Positions 5,308 through 12,184 are shown, numbered from the stretch's first letter. The stretch: 12,210 nucleotides of DNA from Scytonema sp. UIC 10036 (GCF_009725235.1 NZ_WJFC01000302.1:1-12210), one strand, 5' to 3'. Notes: generated by a model from the letters alone, not told the origin. Numbers and translations: made by a program.

Positions 5308-7170
5308 ATGGCTTCTTTTCTGCTTGAAAGTGTTTGGTTAATTCCTTGCTATTCTCTTGTTGGCTGTTGTTTAGCCATCTTTTGGTCGCCGGGAATCATT
5401 CGGCGTACAGGGCCAAGACCAGCAGGTTATATTAACTTAGTCATGACGTTTTTGTCGTTTGTTCATGCGGCTCTAGCATTTCCAGCAACCTGGAATCAAG
5501 TACCGTATGAAGTATCTATACCTTGGCTGAGTACGGCTGGTTTAAATCTCTCTATTGATGTAGCCGTCTCCTCAGCAAGTGTGGGTGCGATAATTGTAAT
5601 CACTGGCTTAAATTTTTTAGCACAAATTTTTGCCATCGGCTACATGGAGATGGACTGGGGCTGGGCGCGTTTCTATGCTCTACTTGGATTGTTTGAAGCT
5701 GGTCTCTGTTCTCTTGTCTTGTGCAACTCTTTGTTCTTCAGTTATGTGATTCTGGAAATCCTGACTCTGGGAACTTACTTATTAGTAGGACTTTGGTTTA
5801 GTCAACCTTTAGTTGTGACTGGTGCTAGAGATGCTTTCTTAACCAAGCGGGTAGGAGATTTATTTCTGCTCATGGGGGTTCTGGCAATCTGGTCTGTGGC
5901 TGGAACTTGGAATTATACAGATTTAGCTCAGTGGGCAGAGACCGCTGATGTCAACCCTGTGTTCTTGACTTTAACATGTTTGGCACTCATTGCAGGTCCA
6001 ATGGGTAAGTGCGCTCAGTTCCCCTTGCATTTATGGTTGGATGAAGCAATGGAAGGACCTATTCCCAGTACGATTCTACGGAACTCCGTGGTCGTTGCTA
6101 GTGGCGCTTGGGTACTGATTAAGCTGCAACCTGTTTTGAACTTGTCTCCTGTGGTAAGTTCTGTTATGGTGGCGATTGGTGCAGTCACAGCGCTGGGTGG
6201 TTCTTTGATTGCGATCGCCCAAATTGATATCAAGCGCTGCTTATCTTACTCCGTCAGTGCTTATATGGGTTTGGTGTTTATTGCTGTAGGAACTCAACAA
6301 GATGAAGCAGCATTGTTGTTAGTTCTTACCCATGCCTTAGCCGCAGCGCTTTTAGTCATGAGTACTGGTGCTATTGTCTGGAATAGCATTACTCAAGATG
6401 TCACCCTTCTAGGAGGACTTTGGTCGCGCCGTCCGGTATCGGGCATAGCTTATGTAGTCGGAATTTTAGGGTTAATCGGTTTTCCACCTTTAGGCGGTTT
6501 TTGGGCATTACTAGAACTCGCTTCCGGATTGTGGGAAACTCAACCTTGGCTTGTAGGAATCATTATATTAGTCAATACCTTAACAGGTTTCAGCTTAACA
6601 AGGGAATTCAGTTTAATTTTTGGCGGTAAAACCAAGCAAATGAGCGAACGCTCGCCCGAAGTTGGTTGGCAGATGGCTCTACCCACGATCGTGTTGCTTG
6701 GTTTTACTCTCCATTTACCCCTAGTGTTGCAAAGTTTATCACTGCTACCAGATTGGGCAACTCTCAATAAAGATGTTGCACTACTACTTATCTGGTCGAG
6801 TATTTTTGGTTGCAGCATTAGTGCCGTCATTTATCTAAGCAACATAATTGCCAAACCTATTCGCTTCCCTGTAAAGATATTACAAGATCTATTAGCATAC
6901 GATTTTTACACTCCAAAACTGTATCGAGGAAGTATAGTTTTGAGCGTCGATCTCATTTCAAAACTGGCAGACATTATCGACCGTTTTGTGTTTGATGGAA
7001 TTGTTAACTTAGTTGGTTTAATTTCCATCTTAAGCGGACAAGGTTTGAAATACAGCACATCGGGACAAACACAGTTTTATGCATTTACCGTGTTGTTAGG
7101 AGTCGGCGTATTGGGAGCGCTCATGAGTTGGCAATACTGGGGAGTTCATTTGATGAACTTGTTTTTTTAG
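5308..7170 (+). CDS. ndhF3: NDH-1 subunit NdhF3 (CO2-uptake type antiporter subunit)
   Basis: A 620-residue, highly hydrophobic thylakoid membrane subunit of the NDH-1MS complex, homologous to NuoL and Mrp antiporters. It has the central antiporter fold with FLTKRVGD (Lys180), GPMGKCAQFPLHLWLDEAMEGP (within 230-251; Lys234, His241), QIDIKRCLSYS (305-315; Lys309) and THALAAALL (341-349; His342). After AMEGP it reads IPSTILRNSVVV (252-263), where respiratory NdhF1/NuoL has TPVSALIHAATMV; loss of this His and gain of Arg mark the CO2-uptake forms. In NDH-1MS it carries protons and contacts CupA. A strong ribosome site AAAGGAGA (5296-5303) stands before ATG 5308. It is first of the ndhF3-ndhD3-cupA operon. 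NdhF4 is the alternative; I prefer F3 because the adjacent CupA is the long form. Confidence 0.85.
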   Translation: MASFLLESVWLIPCYSLVGCCLAIFWSPGIIRRTGPRPAGYINLVMTFLSFVHAALAFPATWNQVPYEVSIPWLSTAGLNLSIDVAVSSASVGAIIVITGLNFLAQIFAIGYMEMDWGWARFYALLGLFEAGLCSLVLCNSLFFSYVILEILTLGTYLLVGLWFSQPLVVTGARDAFLTKRVGDLFLLMGVLAIWSVAGTWNYTDLAQWAETADVNPVFLTLTCLALIAGPMGKCAQFPLHLWLDEAMEGPIPSTILRNSVVVASGAWVLIKLQPVLNLSPVVSSVMVAIGAVTALGGSLIAIAQIDIKRCLSYSVSAYMGLVFIAVGTQQDEAALLLVLTHALAAALLVMSTGAIVWNSITQDVTLLGGLWSRRPVSGIAYVVGILGLIGFPPLGGFWALLELASGLWETQPWLVGIIILVNTLTGFSLTREFSLIFGGKTKQMSERSPEVGWQMALPTIVLLGFTLHLPLVLQSLSLLPDWATLNKDVALLLIWSSIFGCSISAVIYLSNIIAKPIRFPVKILQDLLAYDFYTPKLYRGSIVLSVDLISKLADIIDRFVFDGIVNLVGLISILSGQGLKYSTSGQTQFYAFTVLLGVGVLGALMSWQYWGVHLMNLFF

Positions 7171-7210
7171 TAAATAAAACAAAAACACGTCTTTTAGATT
7201 GAACTTATCT

Positions 7211-8716
7211 ATGTTGAGTACTTTGATTTGGCTACCTATTTTAGGTGCTGCTGTTATTAGTCTTTTGCCAAGAACTATACCTGCAAGTAATATTCGTTTA
7301 ACAGCCCTAACGACTTCTGGAATAGTTCTTCTTTGGAATATTTTTCTCCTGCTGAAATTTGATGTTTCCAATTCGGGGTTACAGCTACAGGAATATCTGC
7401 CTTGGAATGAAACTCTTGGTTTAAGCTATCAATTAGGAGCTGATGGGCTTTCCATATTGATGCTGATACTAAATAGTTTGCTAACCTGGATTGCTATTTA
7501 CAGCAGCGAGCAAAAAACAGAACGTCCCCGACTTTTTTATTCCCTTATTTTATTAGTCAGTGGAGGAGTTGCCGGAGCATTTGCAGCACAGAATCTATTG
7601 CTTTTCTTCTTGTTCTACGAACTAGAACTCATACCTTTCTATCTGCTGATTTCTATTTGGGGCGGTGAAAAGCGAGCTTATGCTGGCATCAAATTTCTGA
7701 TTTATACTGCTGTGTCAGGAGCATTAATTCTGGCAACATTCTTAGGTACAGTTTGGCTCACGGGTTCAACTGATTTTAATTACAATACACTCTCAACTCA
7801 AACTCTATCTACAGCACTGCAAATCATTCTTCTTTGCGGAATTGTACTAGGATTTGGTATCAAAATTCCTCTTGTTCCCCTACACACTTGGTTACCGGAT
7901 GCTTACGTTGAAGCTTCAGCCCCCATTGCGATTCTTCTTGGTGGCGTGTTGGCAAAGTTGGGAACTTATGGGGTTTTGCGATTTGGGATGGCGTTGTTTC
8001 CTGAAGCTTGGAGTATTCTTGCACCAAGTTTAGCCATTTGGGGGGCAGTCAGTGCTGTATACGGAGCAGTCACTGCTATTGCACAAAAAGACATCAAGCG
8101 CATGGTGGCATATAGTTCCATCGGTCACATGGGTTATATATTAGTAGCGGCTGCCGCTAGCACCCCTCTAGCACTGATTGGCGCTATTGCTCAAATGGTG
8201 AGTCATGGAATTATCCTGGCGATACTCTTCCATCTGGTGGGAGTTGTGGAAGCTAAGGTTGGAACTCGCGAGTTGGATAAACTGAATGGTTTAATGAGTC
8301 CTATGCGGGGTTTACCACTGATAAGCAGCTTACTCATTTTAGGAGGCATGGCAAGCGCTGGCATTCCAGGAATGACAGGATTTATTTCTGAATTTATCGT
8401 GTTTCAAGGCAGTTTTTCAGTCTTTCCCATCCCAACACTATTATGTGTTGCCTCCAGTGGTTTAACTGCAGTTTACTTTGTGATTCTGATTAACCGTACC
8501 TGTTTTGGCAAACTTGACAACAACTTAGCTTACTATCCCAGAGTTTTATGGTCTGAGAAAATACCTGCCTTTGTCTTGGCAGCGATCATTATCTTTTTGG
8601 GAGTACAGCCTAAGTGGTTAGTGCGTTGGAGCGAGCCAACAACAGCAATGGTGACTGCTATTCCTCCTATTGAAAAAGCGATCGCACCTCAACCTCAAGT
8701 CGCTCTTAAAGAATGA
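7211..8716 (+). CDS. ndhD3: NDH-1 subunit NdhD3 (CO2-uptake type antiporter subunit)
   Basis: A 501-residue membrane subunit homologous to NuoM, the second antiporter-like subunit specific to the CO2-uptake NDH-1 complex. Visible motifs: FYELELIPFYLLISIWGG with the conserved Glu at about 137, GIKIPLVPLHTWLPDAYVEA with Lys218 and His225, VLAKLGTYG with Lys249, QKDIKRMVAYSSIGHMGY, and VSHGIILAILFHLVG. About 14 membrane segments are expected. I chose ATG 7211 (MLSTLIWLPILGAA) because NdhD proteins start right before the first helix; an in-frame TTG at 7199 adds four residues. No clear ribosome site is visible for either. It follows ndhF3 by 40 bp and is probably co-transcribed. A long pair of heptamer arrays separates it from cupA. 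NdhD4 is the alternative identity. Confidence 0.85.
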   Translation: MLSTLIWLPILGAAVISLLPRTIPASNIRLTALTTSGIVLLWNIFLLLKFDVSNSGLQLQEYLPWNETLGLSYQLGADGLSILMLILNSLLTWIAIYSSEQKTERPRLFYSLILLVSGGVAGAFAAQNLLLFFLFYELELIPFYLLISIWGGEKRAYAGIKFLIYTAVSGALILATFLGTVWLTGSTDFNYNTLSTQTLSTALQIILLCGIVLGFGIKIPLVPLHTWLPDAYVEASAPIAILLGGVLAKLGTYGVLRFGMALFPEAWSILAPSLAIWGAVSAVYGAVTAIAQKDIKRMVAYSSIGHMGYILVAAAASTPLALIGAIAQMVSHGIILAILFHLVGVVEAKVGTRELDKLNGLMSPMRGLPLISSLLILGGMASAGIPGMTGFISEFIVFQGSFSVFPIPTLLCVASSGLTAVYFVILINRTCFGKLDNNLAYYPRVLWSEKIPAFVLAAIIIFLGVQPKWLVRWSEPTTAMVTAIPPIEKAIAPQPQVALKE

Positions 8717-8725
8717 AGGCATTGG

Positions 8726-8781
8726 TTAGTTGTTAGTTGTTAGTTGTTAGTTGTTAGTTGTTAGTTGTTAGTTGTTAGTTG
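8726..8781 (+). repeat. Heptamer array, 8 perfect copies of TTAGTTG
   Basis: Eight identical tandem copies of TTAGTTG (complement CAACTAA), flanked by imperfect copies, start 10 bases after the ndhD3 stop. Perfect identity of all copies suggests recent slippage expansion. It forms the left arm of an inverted pair with the array at 8813-8861. Confidence 0.97.
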
Positions 8782-8812
8782 TTGGTTTTGATTAGACCAA
8801 TAACCACTATCT

Positions 8813-8861
8813 ACTAATCACTAATCACTAACCACTAACCACTAACCACTAACCATTAACG
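8813..8861 (+). repeat. Heptamer array ACTAATC/ACTAACC, 7 copies, inverted relative to the preceding array
   Basis: Two ACTAATC, four ACTAACC and a final ATTAACG unit reach to 2 bases before ATG 8864. Read in register, the units complement the TTAGTTG array at 6 of 7 positions, so a transcript spanning ndhD3 to cupA could fold into a hairpin with a loop of about 30 bases. Confidence 0.95.
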
Positions 8862-8869
8862 ATATGTTT

Positions 8870-8876
8870 AAGGAAG
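8870..8876 (+). promoter_or_regulatory. Ribosome binding site deciding the cupA start
   Basis: AAGGAAG lies 8 bases before ATG 8885, while ATG 8864 directly follows the heptamer array and has no ribosome site. The start is therefore placed at 8885, and the sequence 8864-8884 is leader. Confidence 0.7.
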
Positions 8877-8884
8877 TCAAAAAC

Positions 8885-10198
8885 ATGGTACAAACTCCAG
8901 ATAAAGTTCAAGCGAAGTTACCTCCTTCAACCCATGAATTTGCAGAAATTATTCATCGTTTGGAAGCGGGCGGTGCAATGTTGCCTGACACTCCAGAAAA
9001 CTTAATGCAAATTATCGGTCTTTACAAAGCTTATGCAGTCCCTATGGACTTCTACTGGCGCGACCTATTATATATTGCCGAACAAGTATTTTTAAACCCT
9101 TTTCCCTTTTTTAAATACTTTATTTCTCAGGAGTATTTAGACCGTCACAATCACTACGCTGGTGATGATGCTGAGTTGAGAGTTTGGCGTGGTGAAGCTC
9201 ATGCTCACCCAGAACTGTTGGCATTTATGGAGAAGGGAGAAACCTTCAAAATGCCAAAGATTTTGCATCATTTATTCCACGATCGCATCAACATGGAGTT
9301 TGCCGAAGCGTGTATGAGAGCAATGCTTTGGCATAGAGGAATGGGTGGGAAATTCGATCCTTACTTAGATACTGACGAATACAAAGCTAACGCCGATAGA
9401 GCAATTAAAGCTTACTTTAAAGGCAACCCACTCATGTTAGGACTCTACAAACTGTTCCCAGATATGTTTCTCGAACAGTGCCGTCAGATGTCTTACTATG
9501 CTAATTTGGGGTTATTCTGGGAAGTCATGGCTCCTGTATTCTTTGAAATGTCAGATTTGTATGACGAAGGAAAAATTACGACTGTCCCAGAGGCAATGAA
9601 TTTTATCGTAAATGGGATTTTTGCAGTTGCAAATCGTCCGATTTACCATCATGTTTATATTCGTGGTGAATGCTACGAAATCATCCCCAAATCTAAAGGA
9701 TTTGTATGGCTCTATGAAGCTGCATTACCTTACGTAGAAGCTGTATTTTATCGGACAGCTCCATTCCGAGGTACAAAATCCTACAATGCTCAAGCAAATC
9801 AAGTGCCAGAAGACCAAAAAGACTTCCACTATGGAATTCTCTACGCAGACGTTTTTCCAGTAGGTACTGCAGGCATTCCACCAACATTGCTGATGCAAGA
9901 TATGTTGCACTTCTTACCACAATATCTTGTAGATTACTACCAGCAACATTGCCGGGGAGAGGAGGATATGTTAATTCAGTTGGGAATTAGTTTTCAACGG
10001 TCAATGTACTGTGTTACCTCTGCTGTTATTCAAGCATTACGAACTGCACTTTGTCATCCTTTAGATGACCCCGATCCCGAACATTTACAAGCTAATAGAG
10101 ACTTTTTTGAGACTCAGTTAAATCGCTTCACTCGCCCCGAATACGGTATTCGTAATGCTGCCCGTCTGCGTGATATTCAACGGCAGGATTATCGTTGA
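8885..10198 (+). CDS. cupA: CO2 hydration protein CupA (ChpY type) of NDH-1MS
   Basis: A 437-residue protein that converts CO2 to bicarbonate on the NDH-1MS complex at the thylakoid, driven by electron flow, as part of the carbon-concentrating mechanism. It carries the conserved N-terminal EIIHRLEAGGAMLPDTPENL and FYWRDLLYIAEQVFLNP stretches, then LHHLFHDRINMEFAEACM. In this start numbering the histidines are 128, 129 and 132 and the arginine is 134; one His-Arg pair spaced by five (129/134) fits the putative zinc-binding His130/Arg135 reported for the Synechocystis CupA structure, as I recall it. The insert between PFFKYF and this motif makes it the long form, favouring CupA over the shorter CupB. 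Later conserved parts include PYVEAVFYRTAPFRGTKSYN and AGIPPTLLMQDMLHFLP. Gene order ndhF-ndhD-cup agrees. No cupS (fasciclin-domain) gene follows; a strong hairpin does. Confidence 0.85.
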   Translation: MVQTPDKVQAKLPPSTHEFAEIIHRLEAGGAMLPDTPENLMQIIGLYKAYAVPMDFYWRDLLYIAEQVFLNPFPFFKYFISQEYLDRHNHYAGDDAELRVWRGEAHAHPELLAFMEKGETFKMPKILHHLFHDRINMEFAEACMRAMLWHRGMGGKFDPYLDTDEYKANADRAIKAYFKGNPLMLGLYKLFPDMFLEQCRQMSYYANLGLFWEVMAPVFFEMSDLYDEGKITTVPEAMNFIVNGIFAVANRPIYHHVYIRGECYEIIPKSKGFVWLYEAALPYVEAVFYRTAPFRGTKSYNAQANQVPEDQKDFHYGILYADVFPVGTAGIPPTLLMQDMLHFLPQYLVDYYQQHCRGEEDMLIQLGISFQRSMYCVTSAVIQALRTALCHPLDDPDPEHLQANRDFFETQLNRFTRPEYGIRNAARLRDIQRQDYR

Positions 10199-10279
10199 TA
10201 TCTTTCCTCTTGAAAAGAGCAGACAAATCTGAAATAGCTTGCAAATCAGGGTTTGATCTGGAGTTTTACCCCACCCTAA

Positions 10280-10302
10280 CCCTCCCCTTTCCAAGGGGAG
10301 GG
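10280..10302. terminator. Strong hairpin between convergent cupA and nucleotidyltransferase genes
   Basis: CCCTCCCCTT and AAGGGGAGGG form perfect 10-bp arms around a TCC loop in the 132-bp gap between two convergent genes. The stem is GC-rich and is followed by AATTTAATTT; the T-run is modest. It can act in both directions as a terminator or transcript stabiliser. The sequence with its 5' context (CCCCACCCTAACC) also looks like a dispersed intergenic repeat of cyanobacteria. Confidence 0.65.
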
Positions 10303-10330
10303 AATTTAATTTCCTGTTTCCCCTGAGAGT

Positions 10331-11188
10331 TTACATGATTAACCGACGATTGCCATACCATTGACTCAAATCCTGCTCAATTTCTTCAAGGATGGCGATC
10401 GCATCCACTATTGATTTTGCATCAACCGCTAAATTAGCAAACACTGACTCAACCCGTTGTTGATAGTTCCGTGGACACAGTGCAAAGCTGTTGGCAACTG
10501 CCACCGCGCCTTTCTCATTCAACAAGTACTCTTCATTAAGTGCAAATAATACCTGATTCATACAAGCTACGCTGCGGAAACAACAACCAGCTGCATAGGC
10601 AATATCACCCCGTGCAACTGCCTTTTGGGCAATTAACAGTGAAAAACTAATTTCCCAGGCAAAAGTATTAACAGTTGCTTGTTTAAGCTGAATCGGATAG
10701 GGAGTTGTCTTAGCCTTTAAAGCGTCTAAAACGCCATCTGGATCGTGAAGTGGCAGACAAAAGGCAACTTCACCCATATAAATAGAGGACACAAAGCCAT
10801 GAGGATGCCCTGGTTGGTAATCAATCGTGATTTGCCCAGCATGGCAATCACCAATGACACGATTAACCCGATCTACATCACGATAGAGAAAATCTACAGG
10901 TACACCTTCTATGTGTAGCCAACCACCGCCATTAATCCATTTCCCCCATTCACCAATTGGGGTAATTAGATTTGCGCGGTGGTTGTCGTCAAGTTCAGAG
11001 GCAAGGTGATTTAGAGCAATCAGATCGGGCGGATTCTCTGGCTTGTAATAAATTCCTAGATCCACATCTGACTTCTGTGTATGATTGCCTCGTGCTCTTG
11101 AACCACCTAGAGCAATTGCTGCAATTCCCCGAATTGACTGCAAACGATCGACAACGCGGTGAATGAACTGAGGCAATTGCTGATTCAT
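10331..11188 (-). CDS. Nucleotidyltransferase-domain protein (MNT/KNTase-type)
   Basis: A 285-residue soluble protein. The N-terminal domain has the Pol-beta nucleotidyltransferase signature: GGSRARGN (28-35), SDVDLGIYY (40-48) with the metal-binding Asp41 and Asp43, and VDFLYRDVDRV with the third acidic residue Asp99. All three catalytic acids are present, so it should be an active nucleotide-transferring enzyme. The C-terminal part (about 160-280) is helical, like the substrate-binding helical domain of kanamycin/lincosamide-type enzymes or an HEPN-like bundle. The substrate is unknown; an antibiotic-resistance role is not supported by the sequence alone. The start ATG has GGAG at 11194-11197 on the plus-strand complement, 5 bases away, directly next to a heptamer array. 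It is downstream of the DUF1257 gene on the same strand and ends at the shared hairpin with cupA. Confidence 0.85.
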   Translation of the reverse strand: MNQQLPQFIHRVVDRLQSIRGIAAIALGGSRARGNHTQKSDVDLGIYYKPENPPDLIALNHLASELDDNHRANLITPIGEWGKWINGGGWLHIEGVPVDFLYRDVDRVNRVIGDCHAGQITIDYQPGHPHGFVSSIYMGEVAFCLPLHDPDGVLDALKAKTTPYPIQLKQATVNTFAWEISFSLLIAQKAVARGDIAYAAGCCFRSVACMNQVLFALNEEYLLNEKGAVAVANSFALCPRNYQQRVESVFANLAVDAKSIVDAIAILEEIEQDLSQWYGNRRLIM

Positions 11189-11198
11189 ATTGACTCCA

Positions 11199-11226
11199 TA
11201 ATGGCTAATGGCTAATGGCTAATGGA
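11199..11226 (-). repeat. Heptamer array, 4 copies of TAATGGC
   Basis: Three TAATGGC and one TAATGGA copy on the plus strand occupy most of the 45-bp gap between the DUF1257 and nucleotidyltransferase genes. The unit read as CTAATGG belongs to the CTAAYNN family. It ends next to the ribosome site of the nucleotidyltransferase gene. Confidence 0.93.
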
Positions 11227-11233
11227 GAGGTTA

Positions 11234-11608
11234 CTATACCCATCTCCCTACGATAACTCGCACTGTTCCATCTTCCAAGACTTCTTCTTCCTCAAGATTA
11301 AAGCCTTGTTCCTGTATCGTCGCTATCAAAGTTTTATGAGCGTATTTTTGGGTTATTGAATTCACAAACTGCTGTTGATTAATATTTGCTCCCCAAAAAT
11401 CTGCTACTATCTCATAATTTTCTCCATTGCGGCGAAATCCCAAATCGTAGCCATTTGTCTGCCTAATGACATACTCAGCATGAGTGCGATCGCCTCGATA
11501 TCCGCGTACTGTGGTGTTGCATTCTACTTGGTAACCCAATTCCTGCAACACTTGATGTAAAAATTCACCGTTTTTGATTTGGACTTTAATTGTTGTAAAG
11601 TGTGACAT
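11234..11608 (-). CDS. ycf35: DUF1257 protein (Ycf35-like)
   Basis: A 124-residue soluble protein of unknown function, conserved in cyanobacteria and in red-algal plastid genomes as Ycf35. The start MSHFTTIKVQIKNGEFLHQV, the central AEYVIRQTNGYDLGFRRNGE and YEIVADFWG stretches, and the C-terminal EEEVLEDGTVRVIVGRW are typical of the family as I know it; its length is also typical. No membrane segment, signal peptide or metal motif is evident. The start ATG has no visible ribosome site and lies just below a heptamer array. DUF1257 genes are often next to a DUF2997 gene; here the downstream neighbour is the nucleotidyltransferase and the window's DUF2997 gene is at 1782-2000 on the other strand. 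Confidence 0.85.
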   Translation of the reverse strand: MSHFTTIKVQIKNGEFLHQVLQELGYQVECNTTVRGYRGDRTHAEYVIRQTNGYDLGFRRNGENYEIVADFWGANINQQQFVNSITQKYAHKTLIATIQEQGFNLEEEEVLEDGTVRVIVGRWV

Positions 11609-11613
11609 GATTA

Positions 11614-11690
11614 TTTGCTAATGGCTAATTGCTAATTGCTAATTGCTAATGGCTAATTGCTAATTGCTAATTGCTAATTGCTAATTGAGG
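11614..11690 (-). repeat. Heptamer array ATTGCTA/ATGGCTA, about 10 copies
   Basis: Mixed ATTGCTA and ATGGCTA units fill the junction between the four-helix-bundle gene and the DUF1257 gene and cover the last codons and the stop of the former. On the plus strand the units are the reverse complement of those at 12087-12184, so the two arrays form inverted arms around the gene. Confidence 0.97.
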
Positions 11691-12063
11691 ACTGGTTATT
11701 TGAGGTTTTGCCTATGGAATTTAGGTAGGCATTGAGTTTAGGAGACAGCTCGTTAAGTATCATAGATAAAGAGTGAGTTTGTTCAGTTGTTAGAAGATTT
11801 CGTTTGTAGGCACGTCTTAACCAGCTTATTGTTTCATATAGAGAACCTCTTGCAACTTTTATAAAACGTTTGTTATCTTGAAAATTATACCTTCCTTCTC
11901 CTTCTGCTATATTCGCGCTAATGCTATCTGCAGATCTAACAATTTGTTTTCCAATTGTATCTTTATTAAAAGAATCCCACTGAATAACAATTCCCCAAAT
12001 CTCATCAGCTAATTTCTCCGCTAATTTATAAACTTCTAGTTTCTCAAAGTTAGGTCTTAACAC
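11674..12063 (-). CDS. Four-helix-bundle protein (S23 / 23S rRNA intervening-sequence type)
   Basis: A 129-residue helical protein. Conserved family features are NFEKLEVYKLAEKLADEIW (5-23), IGKQIVRSADSISANIAEGEGR (37-58) and FIKVARGSLYETISWL (67-82). The family, first seen as proteins encoded in 23S rRNA intervening sequences, forms pentameric helical bundles and is related to the Avd accessory protein of diversity-generating retroelements; no reverse transcriptase or variable repeat is seen here. The function is unknown. It starts at GTG 12063 with AGGAG (complement of 12068-12072) 4 bases upstream; an overlapping ATG is out of frame. The last three codons (ISN) and the TAG stop lie inside a heptamer array. 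The gene is enclosed by inverted heptamer arrays, suggesting a cassette. Confidence 0.88.
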   Translation of the reverse strand: MLRPNFEKLEVYKLAEKLADEIWGIVIQWDSFNKDTIGKQIVRSADSISANIAEGEGRYNFQDNKRFIKVARGSLYETISWLRRAYKRNLLTTEQTHSLSMILNELSPKLNAYLNSIGKTSNNQSSISN

Positions 12064-12067
12064 ATAA

Positions 12068-12072
12068 CTCCT
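12068..12072 (-). promoter_or_regulatory. Ribosome binding site supporting a GTG start
   Basis: On the minus strand AGGAG stands 4 bases before GTG 12063. The ATG that overlaps this GTG reads into a stop after two codons, so GTG is the start of the four-helix-bundle gene. Confidence 0.7.
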
Positions 12073-12086
12073 AGTCTTAAAATTAA

Positions 12087-12184
12087 CAATTAGCCATTAG
12101 CAATTAGCCATTAGCAATTAGCCATTAGCCATTAGCAATTAGCCATTAGCAATTAGCTATAAGACATTAGAAATTATCAATTAA
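12087..12184 (+). repeat. Heptamer array CAATTAG/CCATTAG, 10 intact copies plus decayed tail
   Basis: Ten intact units (alternating CAATTAG and CCATTAG) from 12087 to 12156 are followed by degenerate copies (CTATAAG, ACATTAG, AAATTAT, CAATTAA). The decay runs outward, away from the gene. The remaining 26 bases to the window end are AT-rich with no gene. Confidence 0.96.

Noticed and set aside
8726..8861. Possible CRISPR array
   Set aside because: The 7-bp units are tandem with no spacers; CRISPR repeats are longer and separated by unique spacers. There are no cas genes.
8864..8884. ATG 8864 as the cupA start
   Set aside because: It follows the heptamer array without a ribosome site, while ATG 8885 has AAGGAAG at suitable spacing.
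11674..12063. Avd-like accessory gene of a diversity-generating retroelement
   Set aside because: No reverse transcriptase, template repeat or variable repeat in the window; the generic four-helix-bundle family is the safer call.
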